DNA of 64,000 bases from Anabaena sphaerica FACHB-251 (lineage in GTDB: Bacteria > Cyanobacteriota > Cyanobacteriia > Cyanobacteriales > Nostocaceae), in NCBI RefSeq assembly GCF_014696825.1, contig NZ_JACJQU010000001.1, positions 434,001-498,000 of the forward strand. Reading direction: 5' to 3'. Positions 8,502-18,889 of this stretch are shown piece by piece. The notes beneath the pieces are model-generated. The model was given only the letters and a program-made list of their open reading frames with translations. It did not search any database and had not been told where the DNA came from. Every line of letters begins with the position of its first letter. Position 1 is the stretch's first letter. A program made the position numbers and the translations under genes.

Positions 8502-8886
8502 CGATAAAACCTATAGTCAATTACTAGCTGAAATCGCTCCTCAAGTAATTGAAACTGAAGCTGAGTATGAACGTCTTTTAAAAGTTGTAGAATTTCTAAC
8601 TTTTAAAAAAAATCTTACCCCAGAGGAGCGAGCTTTAGATAAATTGATTGTCAGACTAATTGAAGATTATGAGGAAGAAAATTATCCTATGGATAAGTCT
8701 ACTCCTTATGAAATTTTACAACATATCATGGAATCTAGCGGAATTCGTCAAGCTGACTTAGTACGTATTCTTGGTTCTAGCAGCGGTGTGGTTTCTGAAG
8801 TTGTAAATGGTAAACGTTCCATTAGTAAAGCACAAGCAAAAGCTTTGGGAGAATATTTTAAGGTTTCTCCTAGTTTGTTTATTTGA
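8485..8886 (+). CDS. higA: HigA-type antitoxin with helix-turn-helix
   Basis: 133 residues. The N-terminal part (about 1-75) is a helical, acidic dimer/toxin-binding segment. The C-terminal part is a helix-turn-helix (about 77-130) containing IRQADLVRILGSSSGVVSEVVNGKRSISKAQAKALGEYF. It neutralises HigB and probably represses the shared promoter. It overlaps higB by 17 bp, implying coupled translation. Confidence 0.9.
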   Translation: MTITFDDKTYSQLLAEIAPQVIETEAEYERLLKVVEFLTFKKNLTPEERALDKLIVRLIEDYEEENYPMDKSTPYEILQHIMESSGIRQADLVRILGSSSGVVSEVVNGKRSISKAQAKALGEYFKVSPSLFI

Positions 8887-8964
8887 ACTTCGATTTTTAT
8901 TAAGTTCTAGAAAAATTAAATCAACTATCAACACTTCTACTTCTGTCTAAGAAACTCTCCCTAA

Positions 8965-8985
8965 CTCTCTTCTATGAGAAGAGAG
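8965..8985 (+). terminator. Possible terminator hairpin after higBA
   Basis: CTCTCTTCT pairs with AGAAGAGAG around a 3-base loop, 80 bp after higA. It is followed by AAAATTTAAAATC and not by a clean T-run, so this call is tentative. Confidence 0.4.
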
Positions 8986-9014
8986 AAAATTTAAAATCTT
9001 TAGGAGAAAATATT

Positions 9015-9308
9015 ATGATTCTTGAGGCAGTAATATTGTATATTAAGCCTGGACTAGAAAAGGATTTTGAATCTACTTTCAAAAAGGCTTCTACTATTAT
9101 TTCTGCAATGAATGGATATTTGTCCCATGAACTTCATCAATGTATAGAAGTCCAAGGTAAATACTTATTACTTGTCAAATGGGAAAATCTGGAAGCGCAT
9201 ACTGTAGTTTTTAGAGGTTCAGTTGAGTACCAAGAGTGGAAGAAATTGCTCCACCATTTTTATGAGCCATTTCCCACTGTTGAACACTTTGAAGAAGTAG
9301 AAATATAG
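9015..9308 (+). CDS. ABM-domain (antibiotic biosynthesis monooxygenase-like) protein
   Basis: 97-residue ferredoxin-like fold protein of the ABM/YgiN superfamily. It begins MILEAVILYIKPGLEKDFESTFKKA, with the usual MNGYLSHELHQC strand-turn and VKWENLEAHTVVFRGSVEYQEWKKLLHHF. Members are small dimeric monooxygenases or haem-degrading enzymes; the substrate cannot be inferred here. The start has an AGGAGAAA site eight bases upstream. Convergent with miaA. Confidence 0.85.
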   Translation: MILEAVILYIKPGLEKDFESTFKKASTIISAMNGYLSHELHQCIEVQGKYLLLVKWENLEAHTVVFRGSVEYQEWKKLLHHFYEPFPTVEHFEEVEI

Positions 9309-9336
9309 TCGCGCACTTGTAATCTGCTGTATTTTA

Positions 9337-10236
9337 TTATGGGTTTATAATAAAATCATTTATTCGCTGTAAAACCTGTTCTAATAAATCAGGATTATCC
9401 ATATCAAAATATTCAATATTAGCAGATTGTCTAAACCAAGTTCGTTGACGCTTTGCGAATTGTCTTGTGTGCAAAGCAATTAAATCTGTAGCGTCATCTA
9501 AAGTAATTTCACTAGCTAAATATTGCTTGATTTCTTGATATCCCAAAGTATTCAACAAAGATAAATCCGCACCATATTTGTGAGATAAATATTCAACTTC
9601 AGCAACTAAGCCATCTGCTATCATTTGTTCAGTACGTTTACGAATTCTGATATCTAAATTTTCTGGTTCAGAATCTAAACAAATTTGTAAAATCGGATAC
9701 TTAGGTGGGTTTTCCCCTTGCTGTTCCGAAATAGGAATTCCAGTAACATAATATACTTCTAATGCTCTTAAAGTCCGCACTAAATCGTTAGCATGAATTT
9801 TTTGGGCGGCGATCGCATCAACTTGTTGCAACATCAGGTAAAGTTGATGTTGACCTAAAGATTCGAGTTGCGATCGCAATTCTGGTTGTGGTGAGACTCT
9901 GGGAATTTTCATACCCTGAACAATAGAACGTATATATAAACCCGTTCCACCAACCAACAACAATGGAGAAACACCAAGACTAGCAATTAACGCTTGTGCT
10001 TGCTCCTGATAATCTGCTACTGTCATAGTCTCGGTTGGCGCACAGATATCAATTAGATAATGTGGTATTAACTTCTGTTCTGCCACAGTTGGTTTAGCTG
10101 TTCCGATGTCAAACTCACGGTATACTTGACGGGAATCAGCACTCAAAATCACCGAACCCAAGCGCCTAGCTAAACTCAAAGCCAAACCCGATTTACCCGT
10201 TGCTGTAGCGCCACAAATTACAATTAATTTAGTCAT
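9337..10236 (-). CDS. miaA: tRNA dimethylallyltransferase
   Basis: Transfers a dimethylallyl group to A37 of tRNAs reading UNN codons. 299 residues with the P-loop GATATGKSGLAL (about 8-20), the catalytic ADSRQVYREFDIGTAKP (about 34-51), VGGTGLYIRSI and the C-terminal TRQFAKRQRTWFR motif. Length is typical. Monocistronic; tandem AGTCATT units precede its start. The divergent neighbour is gyrB. Confidence 0.95.
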   Translation of the reverse strand: MTKLIVICGATATGKSGLALSLARRLGSVILSADSRQVYREFDIGTAKPTVAEQKLIPHYLIDICAPTETMTVADYQEQAQALIASLGVSPLLLVGGTGLYIRSIVQGMKIPRVSPQPELRSQLESLGQHQLYLMLQQVDAIAAQKIHANDLVRTLRALEVYYVTGIPISEQQGENPPKYPILQICLDSEPENLDIRIRKRTEQMIADGLVAEVEYLSHKYGADLSLLNTLGYQEIKQYLASEITLDDATDLIALHTRQFAKRQRTWFRQSANIEYFDMDNPDLLEQVLQRINDFIINP

Positions 10237-10256
10237 TAGTCATTAGTCATTAGTCA
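10234..10256. repeat. STRR tract (AGTCATT)
   Basis: About three AGTCATT units lie directly upstream of miaA, followed by CCCCAGT/CCCCAAT-type units (about 10273-10302). The gyrB leader follows with a TATAAT-like hexamer in TGTTATAATTTT near 10368. Confidence 0.75.
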
Positions 10257-10439
10257 ACATAAATACTCTTCCCAGTCCCCAGTCCCCAATCCCCAATCCC
10301 CAGTACATTCCATCCCCTATATAAACTTCCCATAAAATTGCGCTACAGACGGCAGCAAGGCTTTTGTGTTATAATTTTGGGGTGATTTGACTTTTTTAGT
10401 TTTTTTGTAAGTTCAACCCCAGATATCAGGAGAATTTTC

Positions 10440-12377
10440 ATGACGAGCAGTTACAGTGCCGATCAGATTCAAGTTCTGGAAGGTCTGGAAGCCGTCCGCA
10501 AACGACCAGGGATGTACATCGGTACTACAGGTCCGCGAGGACTCCATCATTTAGTTTACGAGGTAGTCGACAACTCTGTTGATGAAGCTTTGGCTGGTCA
10601 CTGTACCCATGTTGAGGTGGATATCAATGCTGATGGTTCCGTGACTGTAACAGATGATGGTCGGGGTATTCCTGTTGATATTCACCCAAAAACGGGGAAA
10701 TCGGCTTTAGAAACGGTGTTAACTGTTCTCCATGCCGGTGGTAAGTTTGGTGGTGGTGGCTACAAAGTTTCAGGTGGTTTACACGGTGTTGGTATTTCTG
10801 TTGTTAACGCCCTATCTGAATTTGTGGAAGTTACGGTTTGGCGAGACAAAAAGGTACATAACCAGAGATATGAAAGGAGTTTCCCTGTTACGGAATTGGT
10901 AGCAAAGCCTTATAAAGAAGATAGAACTGGTACTTCTATTACCTTCAAGCCAGATACACAAATTTTTACCACCAGCATAGAATTCGATTACATTACTTTA
11001 TCAGGTCGCTTGCGCGAGTTGGCGTATTTGAATGCTGGTGTAAGAATTATTTTCACGGATCATCGTTTAGAAATTCTTAAAAGCGACACACCTAAGGTAG
11101 AAATTTACGAATACAAAGGTGGTATTAAAGAGTATATCGCCTACATGAATCGTGAGAAACAGCCTCTTCATGAAGAAATTATTTATGTGCAAGGGGAACG
11201 CAATAATGTTCAGGTGGAAGTTTCTTTGCAATGGTGTACTGATGCTTACACTGATAATGTGTTAGGTTTTGCTAATAATATTCGCACTATTGATGGTGGT
11301 ACTCACTTAGAAGGGTTAAAGGCAGTTTTAACGAGAACATTAAATGCGATCGCTCGCAAACGGAATAAAATTAAAGAAAATGAATCTAACCTCAGTGGTG
11401 AACACGTCCGCGAAGGTTTAACCGCAGTTATTTCTGTGAAAGTCCCTGATCCTGAATTTGAAGGACAAACCAAAACTAAACTTGGTAATACAGAAGTTCG
11501 TGGTATCGTTGATTCTTTTGTGGGTGAAGTTCTCACAGAATACCTAGAATTTCACCCAGCTATAGCTGATGCGATTTTAGATAAGGCTATTCAAGCCTTT
11601 AAAGCCGCTGAAGCTGCCCGTCATGCACGGGAGTTAGTCAGACGAAAATCAGTCCTAGAATCGTCTCCTTTGCCCGGTAAATTAGCAGATTGTAGCTCCC
11701 GTGATCCCTCAGAATCCGAGATTTTCATCGTCGAAGGCGATTCAGCGGGTGGTAGCGCCAAACAAGGACGCGATCGCCGGACGCAAGCAATTCTCCCCCT
11801 CCGTGGTAAAATCATCAACATCGAAAAAACCGATGATGCCAAAATTTATAAAAATACCGAAATTCAATCTTTAATTACTGCGCTGGGTTTGGGTGTTAAA
11901 GGGGAAGAATTCGACGCTTCTCAACTACGTTATCATCGTGTCGTGATTATGACTGACGCTGATGTGGATGGGGCGCATATCCGGACTTTGTTGCTAACTT
12001 TCTTTTATCGTTATCAAAGGGCGCTGATTGAACAAGGTTTCATTTATATTGCTTGTCCGCCACTATACAAAGTGGAACGGGGAAAAAATTATCAGTATTG
12101 TTATAGCGATCGCGAATTGCACCAGCACATCGCTACGCTACCAGCCAACGCCAACTATACCATCCAGCGTTTCAAAGGTTTGGGGGAAATGATGCCCGAA
12201 CAGCTGTGGACAACAACAATGAACCATGAAACCCGTACTCTCAAACGAGTGGAAATTGAAGACGCAGCCGAAGCTGATCGGATATTTACCATTTTAATGG
12301 GCGATCGCGTTGCACCCAGACGGGAATTTATTGAAACCTATGGTTCCAAACTTAACCTCACTGATCTAGACATCTAA
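10440..12377 (+). CDS. gyrB: DNA gyrase subunit B
   Basis: ATPase subunit of gyrase, which introduces negative supercoils together with GyrA. 645 residues. The GHKL ATPase is at about 10-215 ([35 protein letters not shown]). The transducer domain with the QTKTKLGN switch loop lies near 340. The TOPRIM domain follows with [15 protein letters not shown] and [17 protein letters not shown], and the C-terminal RFKGLGEM tail is present. It starts at ATG with AGGAGAA ten bases upstream. The length is typical for cyanobacteria. Confidence 0.97.
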   Translation: MTSSYSADQIQVLEGLEAVRKRPGMYIGTTGPRGLHHLVYEVVDNSVDEALAGHCTHVEVDINADGSVTVTDDGRGIPVDIHPKTGKSALETVLTVLHAGGKFGGGGYKVSGGLHGVGISVVNALSEFVEVTVWRDKKVHNQRYERSFPVTELVAKPYKEDRTGTSITFKPDTQIFTTSIEFDYITLSGRLRELAYLNAGVRIIFTDHRLEILKSDTPKVEIYEYKGGIKEYIAYMNREKQPLHEEIIYVQGERNNVQVEVSLQWCTDAYTDNVLGFANNIRTIDGGTHLEGLKAVLTRTLNAIARKRNKIKENESNLSGEHVREGLTAVISVKVPDPEFEGQTKTKLGNTEVRGIVDSFVGEVLTEYLEFHPAIADAILDKAIQAFKAAEAARHARELVRRKSVLESSPLPGKLADCSSRDPSESEIFIVEGDSAGGSAKQGRDRRTQAILPLRGKIINIEKTDDAKIYKNTEIQSLITALGLGVKGEEFDASQLRYHRVVIMTDADVDGAHIRTLLLTFFYRYQRALIEQGFIYIACPPLYKVERGKNYQYCYSDRELHQHIATLPANANYTIQRFKGLGEMMPEQLWTTTMNHETRTLKRVEIEDAAEADRIFTILMGDRVAPRREFIETYGSKLNLTDLDI

Positions 12378-12416
12378 CTTACTTTCTAGATCATCTGCCA
12401 ACAACCTAATACGCAT

Positions 12417-12445
12417 ATCCCCGACTTTTCAAAGAAGTTGGGGAT
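12417..12445. repeat. REP-like palindrome (copy 1)
   Basis: ATCCCCGACTTTTCAAAGAAGTTGGGGAT forms a nearly perfect hairpin 40 bp after gyrB. Related copies lie at 29654-29686, 51716-51748 and 57920-57945. It may double as a terminator, but no T-run follows. Confidence 0.8.
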
Positions 12446-13044
12446 TGATCTCCTGAACGTTTTGTGTTTAATGATATTGACCTACATTATTTTTTCATGA
12501 CTCTTGTGTAATTAGGGAGAATAATGTACCTAACTATACAGTAAATGAGCCGCAAATTATCTAAAAAATCAAAAAACTCCTGACTCCTGACTTCTGACTT
12601 CTGCCTCCTAACTAGCAGCTGACGTTACTAGATATTTGCCAATATCGTCATATACCGCTATGGTAAAAATATATTGATTTGTATTATGTATCCAATGAGC
12701 TTTTTTCATAAGTAGGTAAATTGTTTAGCATAACCAATGACAAATTTTTTCTCGACTGATTAAAATATCTTTGTATACAATAGGAACAGTTTGTCAAGTT
12801 GCATAGGGTTGAAATCTCCGCAGTGCGCTAATGTGTTAATAAGGCCGAAAAGAGTGAACTCTAAATTCATCTGTCAATCGGCTGATTCTGCCACAACCTT
12901 AACTCCTTAGTTCAGGTGATGGGCATAGCATATACAAGGCTAGTGCCTGGAAACAAGCACCACCGTAGCACTATTACCCTATATAACCAGCGGTCAGCAC
13001 AGTTTTGCTCTCTCAAATAAGTAATTTATGAAGGAATGGTAAAC

Positions 13045-13113
13045 ATGGGTGCATCAATACTGCTAACTGGAGTAAACCTCCAATCTTCTGTTACCAGAAA
13101 ACTATTGTTGTAA
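13045..13113 (+). CDS. Possible 22-residue leader peptide upstream of sigA
   Basis: ATG follows GAAGGAATGGTAAAC and encodes MGASILLTGVNLQSSVTRKL plus two Leu. It has a ribosome-site-like GAAGGA 9-14 bases upstream. Nothing else supports translation; I list it because it is the only spacer frame here with a plausible start site. Confidence 0.2.
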   Translation: MGASILLTGVNLQSSVTRKLLL

Positions 13114-13327
13114 CCAATGTCTAGAATTTCCCCGGAGCAAGTGTGCCTACCTTTTAATCTAATGAGAATGCCACTGCAAAACCAAAAAGTTTTCGACAAG
13201 ATTTAATGGTGTGACTACCGTTTTTAATGTCTTTTTGATAAAAGTGGCTTCATCTTGGTAAATGAGTTCGTGATTAACACACAAAAAGAGTGCAATTTCT
13301 GTGAAACAGGCTACAATCAGAACAGTC

Positions 13328-13356
13328 TTGACAGGTAAATCTGCCAGCAGTCATAT
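13328..13356 (+). promoter_or_regulatory. Candidate sigma70-type promoter of sigA
   Basis: TTGACA (13328-13333), a 17-bp spacer and TCATAT (13351-13356) lie about 290 bp before the sigA start. The -35 is perfect and the -10 is weaker. sigA of related cyanobacteria has several start sites, so this may be one of them. Confidence 0.4.
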
Positions 13357-13647
13357 CCATTATGTCTGAAGTGGTTAATTTCTTGATTAAGGTGCATCTG
13401 GTTTTAGACCAGTAATCAGAAGTTGTGTACAACGGCGACAGCAATGAATTTACTTTCTTAGGGCAACTCACATAAAAGTGATATTTGCCACGAAAGTAAA
13501 AACTCCGCCTCAACCAGAGGCAATAGTACCGGAAAGATCATAGGCACATTAGCCAAAAGCCTATTTTCGGTGAACAATAAGCTCGATAAAAAGAGCAGTA
13601 ACCACATCTTGAGTAATTGATTCTGCAAGGAGCATGAGGAACGCGGC

Positions 13648-14820
13648 ATGAACCAGGCTAACAACGTACTCGATAGCATTTATCAGCCTGACCTAGAAAT
13701 GATAAATCCGCCTGAGATCGAAGAAGAACTCTTATTAATCGAGGATGAAGAGGACTTACTGCTTACCGATGACGGCGAAATTGATGATTTTTTAGAGCCT
13801 CAGACTGATGAGGACGACGCAAAGTCTGGAAAAGCCGCTAAATCGCGTCGTCGGACACAAAGCAAGAAAAAGCACTATACCGAAGATTCGATTCGCCTTT
13901 ACCTCCAAGAAATTGGTCGTATCCGTTTGTTACGCGCAGACGAAGAAATTGAACTGGCGCGGAAAATCGCTGATTTACTGGAATTAGAAAGAGTAAGGGA
14001 TCAGCTGTGCGAACAGTTAGAACGGGAACCTGAATTTAAAGAGTGGGCAGAAGCAGTACAACTGCCATTACCAACTTTCCGTTATCGCCTCCACGTCGGC
14101 CGCAGGGCGAAAGATAAAATGGTGCAATCGAACCTACGCCTTGTGGTTTCCATTGCCAAAAAATACATGAATCGTGGCTTGTCCTTCCAAGATTTGATTC
14201 AAGAAGGCAGTCTTGGTTTGATTCGCGCAGCTGAAAAATTCGACCACGAAAAAGGTTATAAGTTTTCTACCTACGCTACATGGTGGATTCGTCAAGCAAT
14301 TACAAGAGCGATCGCTGATCAATCTCGTACCATCCGTCTACCGGTTCACCTCTATGAAACCATATCACGGATCAAGAAAACTACCAAACTTCTATCTCAA
14401 GAGATGGGTCGCAAACCTACAGAAGAAGAAATTGCAACTCGCATGGAAATGACCATCGAGAAACTGCGGTTTATTGCCAAATCTGCCCAGCTACCAATTT
14501 CTCTAGAAACACCCATTGGGAAAGAAGAAGATTCCCGGTTAGGCGATTTTATTGAATCTGATGGAGAAACACCAGAAGACCAAGTTTCAAAAAATCTGCT
14601 TCGAGAAGACCTAGAAAAAGTTCTTGACAGTCTCAGCCCCCGCGAAAGAGATGTTTTGAGACTACGCTACGGCTTAGATGATGGCAGAATGAAAACTCTG
14701 GAAGAAATCGGTCAGATTTTCAACGTTACCCGCGAACGAATTCGCCAAATTGAGGCCAAAGCACTCCGCAAATTACGTCACCCCAATCGTAACAGTGTCC
14801 TCAAGGAATATATTCGGTAG
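13648..14820 (+). CDS. sigA: Principal RNA polymerase sigma factor SigA (group 1)
   Basis: Primary sigma factor recognising -10/-35 promoters of housekeeping genes. 390 residues. The N-terminal acidic region (about 15-55, many Glu/Asp) leads to a basic [12 protein letters not shown]. Region 1.2 follows ([16 protein letters not shown]), then region 2 with [41 protein letters not shown] and the promoter-melting [19 protein letters not shown], region 3, and region 4 ending in the helix-turn-helix [20 protein letters not shown]. It is preceded by a leader of over 1 kb and followed by a strong terminator. Confidence 0.97.
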   Translation: MNQANNVLDSIYQPDLEMINPPEIEEELLLIEDEEDLLLTDDGEIDDFLEPQTDEDDAKSGKAAKSRRRTQSKKKHYTEDSIRLYLQEIGRIRLLRADEEIELARKIADLLELERVRDQLCEQLEREPEFKEWAEAVQLPLPTFRYRLHVGRRAKDKMVQSNLRLVVSIAKKYMNRGLSFQDLIQEGSLGLIRAAEKFDHEKGYKFSTYATWWIRQAITRAIADQSRTIRLPVHLYETISRIKKTTKLLSQEMGRKPTEEEIATRMEMTIEKLRFIAKSAQLPISLETPIGKEEDSRLGDFIESDGETPEDQVSKNLLREDLEKVLDSLSPRERDVLRLRYGLDDGRMKTLEEIGQIFNVTRERIRQIEAKALRKLRHPNRNSVLKEYIR

Positions 14821-14900
14821 TGATTGGTAATTGTAATTGGTAATCGGTAATTGGTTACAAAAACAAATAACTGATCACCGATAACTAATAACTGAATAAA

Positions 14901-14937
14901 AAACCTGGTGGTTTTAATTAACTACCAGGTTTTTTAG
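14901..14937 (+). terminator. Intrinsic terminator of sigA
   Basis: AAACCTGGTGG and CTACCAGGTTT form a stem of about 10 bp around TTTTAATTAA, followed by TTTTT. AAAAA before the stem allows the hairpin to end the convergent hli transcript too. Confidence 0.85.
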
Positions 14938-14970
14938 TTTACAGGCAATTTTAATTTCGTGTCTCAAAAT

Positions 14971-15150
14971 TTACATAATACCCCAGAAGTGCAGGAAGCC
15001 TTGACCAGAAAAAAGCTCAATCAGCGCAGCCGATAAAAAGCCAATCATAGCCAAGCGTCCATTCCAAATTTCTGCTTGTGGGGTAAATCCCCAACGCCAA
15101 CCGTTACGGTCTTCAGGTACGGAAGTAATAGTTTTTGTTGCGTTAGTCAT
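14971..15150 (-). CDS. High-light-inducible (Hli/Scp) single-helix protein
   Basis: 59-residue thylakoid protein of the one-helix chlorophyll-binding family, which protects photosystem II and chlorophyll synthesis under stress. The core AEIWNGRLAMIGFLSAALIE carries the ExxNxRxAM chlorophyll-binding motif inside the single membrane helix. An N-terminal GWRWGFTPQ typical of Hli proteins precedes it. I choose ATG 15150 over the upstream GTG at 15159, because GGAG (15162-15159) overlaps the GTG and sits eight bases from the ATG. Upstream on this strand is AT-rich sequence with TATATT and GTTTACAT; only one half of a possible HLR1 light-response box is seen. Confidence 0.9.
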   Translation of the reverse strand: MTNATKTITSVPEDRNGWRWGFTPQAEIWNGRLAMIGFLSAALIELFSGQGFLHFWGIM

Positions 15151-15280
15151 GGTTCGCACTCCAAGCTGATTTTACTAAGTTCTGTTGCCTTATGTAAACT
15201 AATATAACAAATATTTTCAATAAAGCAAGGTTTGTTTATTTCTCTGTAGAGATTTATAAATCTAAGTTCACAAATCTCAT

Positions 15281-15324
15281 AAAACTCTTGCGGAGCAGGC
15301 AAGCTACCTACCCCACAAGAGTTT
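15281..15324 (-). terminator. Terminator-like hairpin after gyrA
   Basis: AAACTCTTG and CAAGAGTTT form a perfect 9-bp stem with a loop of about 25 bases; TTTTATG follows on the minus strand, 40 bp after the gyrA stop. Confidence 0.6.
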
Positions 15325-15365
15325 GATGAAATTATGATATGTAAATTAGATGCGTTTTAACTTAT

Positions 15366-17873
15366 TTATACTCGCACCTCAACAACATGAATAATTTTCT
15401 CATCGCGGTTGACTTGTAAGACACTTTCACCTTTAGCATCTCTATCTAACATAGGCACTGAGTCCACAGGTATTCTGACCACTCGCTCTTTATTGGTAAC
15501 TAAAGCCACTTCTGCACCAGGCATAGCGCGTACCATTCCAGCCAGATAATCAGTTTTGTTATGGAACTTCAGCAGTTGTATGCCTAAATCACCGCGATTA
15601 GCTGCTCTTAAATTACTTGCAGGCATTCGCTTGGCGTATCCTTCTTGAGTAACCAGCAATAACTGGTCATCTTTGCCAACAGTGACACAGCCAACCATTT
15701 GCTGATTTTTTACAAGGCGAAATGCTTGTAAACCCATCGCAGCACGTCCCATAACTGGCAATTGCTCTTCATTAACTGCAAACCGCAACAAGCGACCGCC
15801 GGAACTGGCTAAAATCAGATGTTGACCTGTGGTAGTGAACTCAGTAAAAGACAATTCATCATCATCTTTGAGTTTTAAAATCGTAATTCCACGACGGCTG
15901 AGGTTAGCGAATTCTTCTAAAGCCAGACGCTTAATTCGCCCTTGTTTGGTCAGAAGAACCATTTGAGTAGTTTCAAAAGATGCTGGCAGCACAAAGCGGC
16001 TAATAATAGCTTCTACATTGGCTTGAGCCGTACTGGTGAGCATGGTTATTAATGGTGTTCCCCTTGGAGAACGTCCAGTTGTGGCAGGAATATCTCCTAC
16101 TTTTACAGGGTAAACTTTGCCCCCAGTGTTGAGTATTAATAAATCTTGCTCGGTGTCAGTTAACTCAGTTTGGATAATGAAGTCATTTTCATGTAAACCG
16201 TTTTCCGCTTTCGGCTTTTTCCCGGTGGGAGAAAGACGACGCACATAACCGCGCTGGGTAAATTCTAAGATGGCTTCTTCTGGGGGCTGTTCCGATTTTG
16301 GATTTTGGATTTGAGATTTTGAATTTTCTTCTGTTTGTGTTTTTCCCTTTTCTTGTGGGATGGGAGTTTCGCTCAACGTTAATATTTTGGTACGTCGAGA
16401 ATCGCTGTATTTACGTTTGAGAGTTCGCAAATCCTTTTTCAACGACTTCAGTAATTCCCCTCTGTCTTCCAGTAATCTCCGCAATGAGGTAATTTGCTCG
16501 TTAAGGTTGTCAAATTCCTGCTGCAAATTTTGCTGCTCTAAACTGGTGAGGCGGCGTAATGGCATGGACAAAATTGCATCCGCTTGTACATCGCTTAAAT
16601 CCAGTCGGCGACAAAGGGTCGTTTTGGCTGTACTACCATCGGCCGCTTGCCGTAAAATGGCAATTACTTCATCCAGGTTAGACAAAGCTTTTAGCAAGCC
16701 TGCAACTAGATTTACTCTGTTTTCAGCTTTACCTAACTCGTAACTGTAGCGACGGTTGAGGGTATGTTCTCGGAAATTGAGAAATTCCTGCAACATTTGC
16801 CGTAGGCTTAACTGACGGGGTTGTCCATCCACCAAGGCCAAAAGAATTGCGCCAAAGGTAGTTTGCAGGGCTGTTTGGTGATACAAGTGCTGAAGAACTT
16901 CTTGCGGGTTAGTATCGCGTTTAAGTTCAATCACTACACGCATTCCTTCGCGATCGCTCTCATCTCGCAAATCCGAAATGCCGTGTAAGCGACCTTGATT
17001 GACCAAATCCGCTACTTTTTCAATCCAACCTGCCTTATTCACTTGATAAGGCAATTCTGTAACGATAATTGCTGTCCGTCGCTTACTTCCCCTAGTTGGA
17101 GGTATCTCTTCTAGGGTAGCTACACCCCGCAGCACGATACCACCCTTACCTGTGGTATATGCTTCCCGAATGCCTGAATTACCAACAATTTCCCCACCTG
17201 TGGGAAAGTCGGGTCCGGGAATTAGCGCAAATAACTTCTCATCCGTCAAATCTGGGTTGTCAATTAAAGCTATCAAGCCATCAACAATTTCCCCTAAGTT
17301 ATGGGGTGGAATATTTGTGGCCATCCCCACCGCAATACCGGCACAGCCATTGAGTAAGAGGAATGGCAACTGAGCAGGTAATACTGTTGGTTCCTGCTGG
17401 GAATTATCGAAGTTACCGATAAATTCCACAGTTTCTTCGCCAATTTCCGCCAGCATTCCTTCGTGACTCACTGATGCAAGGCGCGTTTCTGTATAACGCA
17501 TTGCTGCTGGCGGGTCATTATCGACGCTGCCAAAGTTACCATGTCCTGCTAGTAAGGGGTAACGGCTGGAAAATTCCTGCACTAACCTCACCAAAGCATC
17601 GTATACAGATTGATCCCCGTGGGGATGGTATTTACCTAGTACGTCACCAACTACACGAGCGCACTTTCGATAAGGTCTATCTGGTGTTAAACCGAGTTCG
17701 TGCATGGCATACAAGATCCGCCGATGCACAGGTTTTAAGCCATCACGCACGTCCGGTAACGCTCGCCCGACTATCACACTCATGGCATATTCTAGGTAAG
17801 ACCGTTGCATCTCGGTGTGCAGGGCTGTTGTGATGACCTGTCCCGTGGAGAGAAGGTTTAACTGTTGTGCCAT
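15366..17873 (-). CDS. gyrA: Type IIA topoisomerase subunit A (GyrA, possibly ParC-like)
   Basis: Breaks and rejoins DNA in the gyrase or topoisomerase IV tetramer. 835 residues: winged-helix breakage domain with catalytic Tyr127 in [10 protein letters not shown], tower and coiled-coil domain, then six-bladed C-terminal repeats. The canonical GyrA box (QRRGGKG) is not seen; the matching place reads SRRGITILK, so a topoisomerase IV-like role is possible. HPHGDQ replaces the HPHGDS that carries the quinolone-contact serine. The linker before the C-terminal domain contains [10 protein letters not shown], encoded by AAATCC-type STRR units (about 16285-16340). It is monocistronic. Confidence 0.85.
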   Translation of the reverse strand: MAQQLNLLSTGQVITTALHTEMQRSYLEYAMSVIVGRALPDVRDGLKPVHRRILYAMHELGLTPDRPYRKCARVVGDVLGKYHPHGDQSVYDALVRLVQEFSSRYPLLAGHGNFGSVDNDPPAAMRYTETRLASVSHEGMLAEIGEETVEFIGNFDNSQQEPTVLPAQLPFLLLNGCAGIAVGMATNIPPHNLGEIVDGLIALIDNPDLTDEKLFALIPGPDFPTGGEIVGNSGIREAYTTGKGGIVLRGVATLEEIPPTRGSKRRTAIIVTELPYQVNKAGWIEKVADLVNQGRLHGISDLRDESDREGMRVVIELKRDTNPQEVLQHLYHQTALQTTFGAILLALVDGQPRQLSLRQMLQEFLNFREHTLNRRYSYELGKAENRVNLVAGLLKALSNLDEVIAILRQAADGSTAKTTLCRRLDLSDVQADAILSMPLRRLTSLEQQNLQQEFDNLNEQITSLRRLLEDRGELLKSLKKDLRTLKRKYSDSRRTKILTLSETPIPQEKGKTQTEENSKSQIQNPKSEQPPEEAILEFTQRGYVRRLSPTGKKPKAENGLHENDFIIQTELTDTEQDLLILNTGGKVYPVKVGDIPATTGRSPRGTPLITMLTSTAQANVEAIISRFVLPASFETTQMVLLTKQGRIKRLALEEFANLSRRGITILKLKDDDELSFTEFTTTGQHLILASSGGRLLRFAVNEEQLPVMGRAAMGLQAFRLVKNQQMVGCVTVGKDDQLLLVTQEGYAKRMPASNLRAANRGDLGIQLLKFHNKTDYLAGMVRAMPGAEVALVTNKERVVRIPVDSVPMLDRDAKGESVLQVNRDEKIIHVVEVRV

Positions 17874-17979
17874 GAGTTTTTTCCCTGAATTCTAACTATA
17901 CAAAAGTCGCTGGAACTTACCACTGTAGCAACCACAGCATCACGGATGAAATAGGATTCCTCACACAATCTTGATCTTT

Positions 17980-18270
17980 AAGTAGAAAGGCGCAAAAAAC
18001 TGAAGTAAGTAACGAAAAGTAAAGTTGCCCAAAAACCTCTTCCTTTCTGCCTCTTGACCTCCGGTTTCAGCAGTTGGACTCCTTCACAGAAGCAAGCTAC
18101 ATGGGGAAACCACGCCACTTGCTCCACTTGGGGAGCCACCCCCTTGGGCGGGGCGGGTTTCCCGACTTGTCGGGAGTTGCGTAAAACCCCAAGATTGCAG
18201 TGGCTGCCCCAGACCGCACTGCTTCACCTCCTGCTTTGTCATAACGACAATTTTTAATGCGACCTACTTA
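17980..18270. repeat. MITE-like element D copy 1, with a hairpin repeat nested inside
   Basis: The ends read AAGTAG...CCTACTT and the interior carries AGTAACGAAAAGT, TTGCCCAAAA and ATAACGACAATTTTTAATGC, shared with copies at 25174-25287 and 44971-45085. Those are about 115 bp long. This copy is 291 bp because a G/C-rich hairpin repeat (about 18110-18222, related to 2262-2300) sits inside it. It fills most of the 617-bp gap between gyrA and the response regulator. Confidence 0.7.
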
Positions 18271-18490
18271 GAGGATAAAAAAAGTAGTATTATCCTTGAT
18301 GTTGGGGACACACATTAATTATTAAAAAGGTGGCAGACATTATTTGCTGCATAACGTCTTATACCAAAGTGGGAGAGGTAAAAGAAGTGTTAAATCGATA
18401 AAACACGCTGACCATTAATAATTTCCAATCCAAAATTATAAATCCAATCTGGGTTATCATCCTCCCTTACCCACGCTAATATAAATTCTC

Positions 18491-18889
18491 ATGAAAACAG
18501 TTTTAATTGTTGAAGATGATCTGATTAATGCTCGTGTTTTTTCCAAGATTTTGACCAAGCGTGGTGGCTTGGGGGTAAAACACACGGAAGATGTAGAAGA
18601 AGTAATTAAAATTGCCCAAGCTGGAGAAGCTGATTTGATTTTAATGGATGTTTCTCTGTCACGCAGTATTTATCAAGGTAAGTCTGTTGATGGTATCAAA
18701 ATTACACAAATGTTAAAATCTGACCCGCAAACAGCAAATTTACCTGTAATTTTAGTGACTGCACACGCTATGGAAGGCGATCGCGAGAACTTCCTCAAAC
18801 AAAGCGGTGCTGATGGCTACATTTCAAAACCAGTTGTTGACCATCAGCAATTTGTTGATCAAATCATGGCACTTTTACCCAAAAACTAG
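18491..18889 (+). CDS. Single-domain response regulator (CheY/DivK-like)
   Basis: 132 residues forming one receiver domain and nothing else. The acidic pocket is E8-D9-D10, the phospho-acceptor is Asp53 in LILMDVS, the switch Thr is in ILVTAHAM and the conserved Lys is in ISKPV. A longer loop after Asp53 (LSRSIYQGKSVDG) is typical of cyanobacterial DivK/CheY relatives. With no output domain it should signal by protein contact; the partner kinase is not adjacent. ATG start with no strong Shine-Dalgarno. Confidence 0.9.
   Translation: MKTVLIVEDDLINARVFSKILTKRGGLGVKHTEDVEEVIKIAQAGEADLILMDVSLSRSIYQGKSVDGIKITQMLKSDPQTANLPVILVTAHAMEGDRENFLKQSGADGYISKPVVDHQQFVDQIMALLPKN

Larger units (their letters stand above)
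12446..13647 (+). other. Long gyrB-sigA spacer, probable structured sigA leader
   Basis: About 1.2 kb without a gene longer than 60 codons. It holds an STRR patch (CTCCTGACTC, 12576-12612) and a stretch rich in inverted repeats at about 12804-12985. Pairings there are AGGGTTG with CAACCTT, GGCCGA with TCGGCT, AGAGT with ACTCT, and GGTGATGGGCA with TGCCT...CACC. Further on are a 22-codon open frame (13045-13113), a promoter-like pair at 13328-13356 and small hairpins (CTGGT/ACCAG near 13399). The size and structure suggest a long untranslated leader and possibly a small RNA gene. Confidence 0.5.

Noticed and set aside
12804-12985. Candidate 6S RNA gene upstream of sigA
   Set aside because: Paired segments exist, but I could not match the 6S consensus by eye. 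Kept only as an unassigned structured region.
17474-17833. 119-codon frame on the + strand
   Set aside because: Antisense to the highly conserved start of gyrA, with no family motif and no ribosome site.
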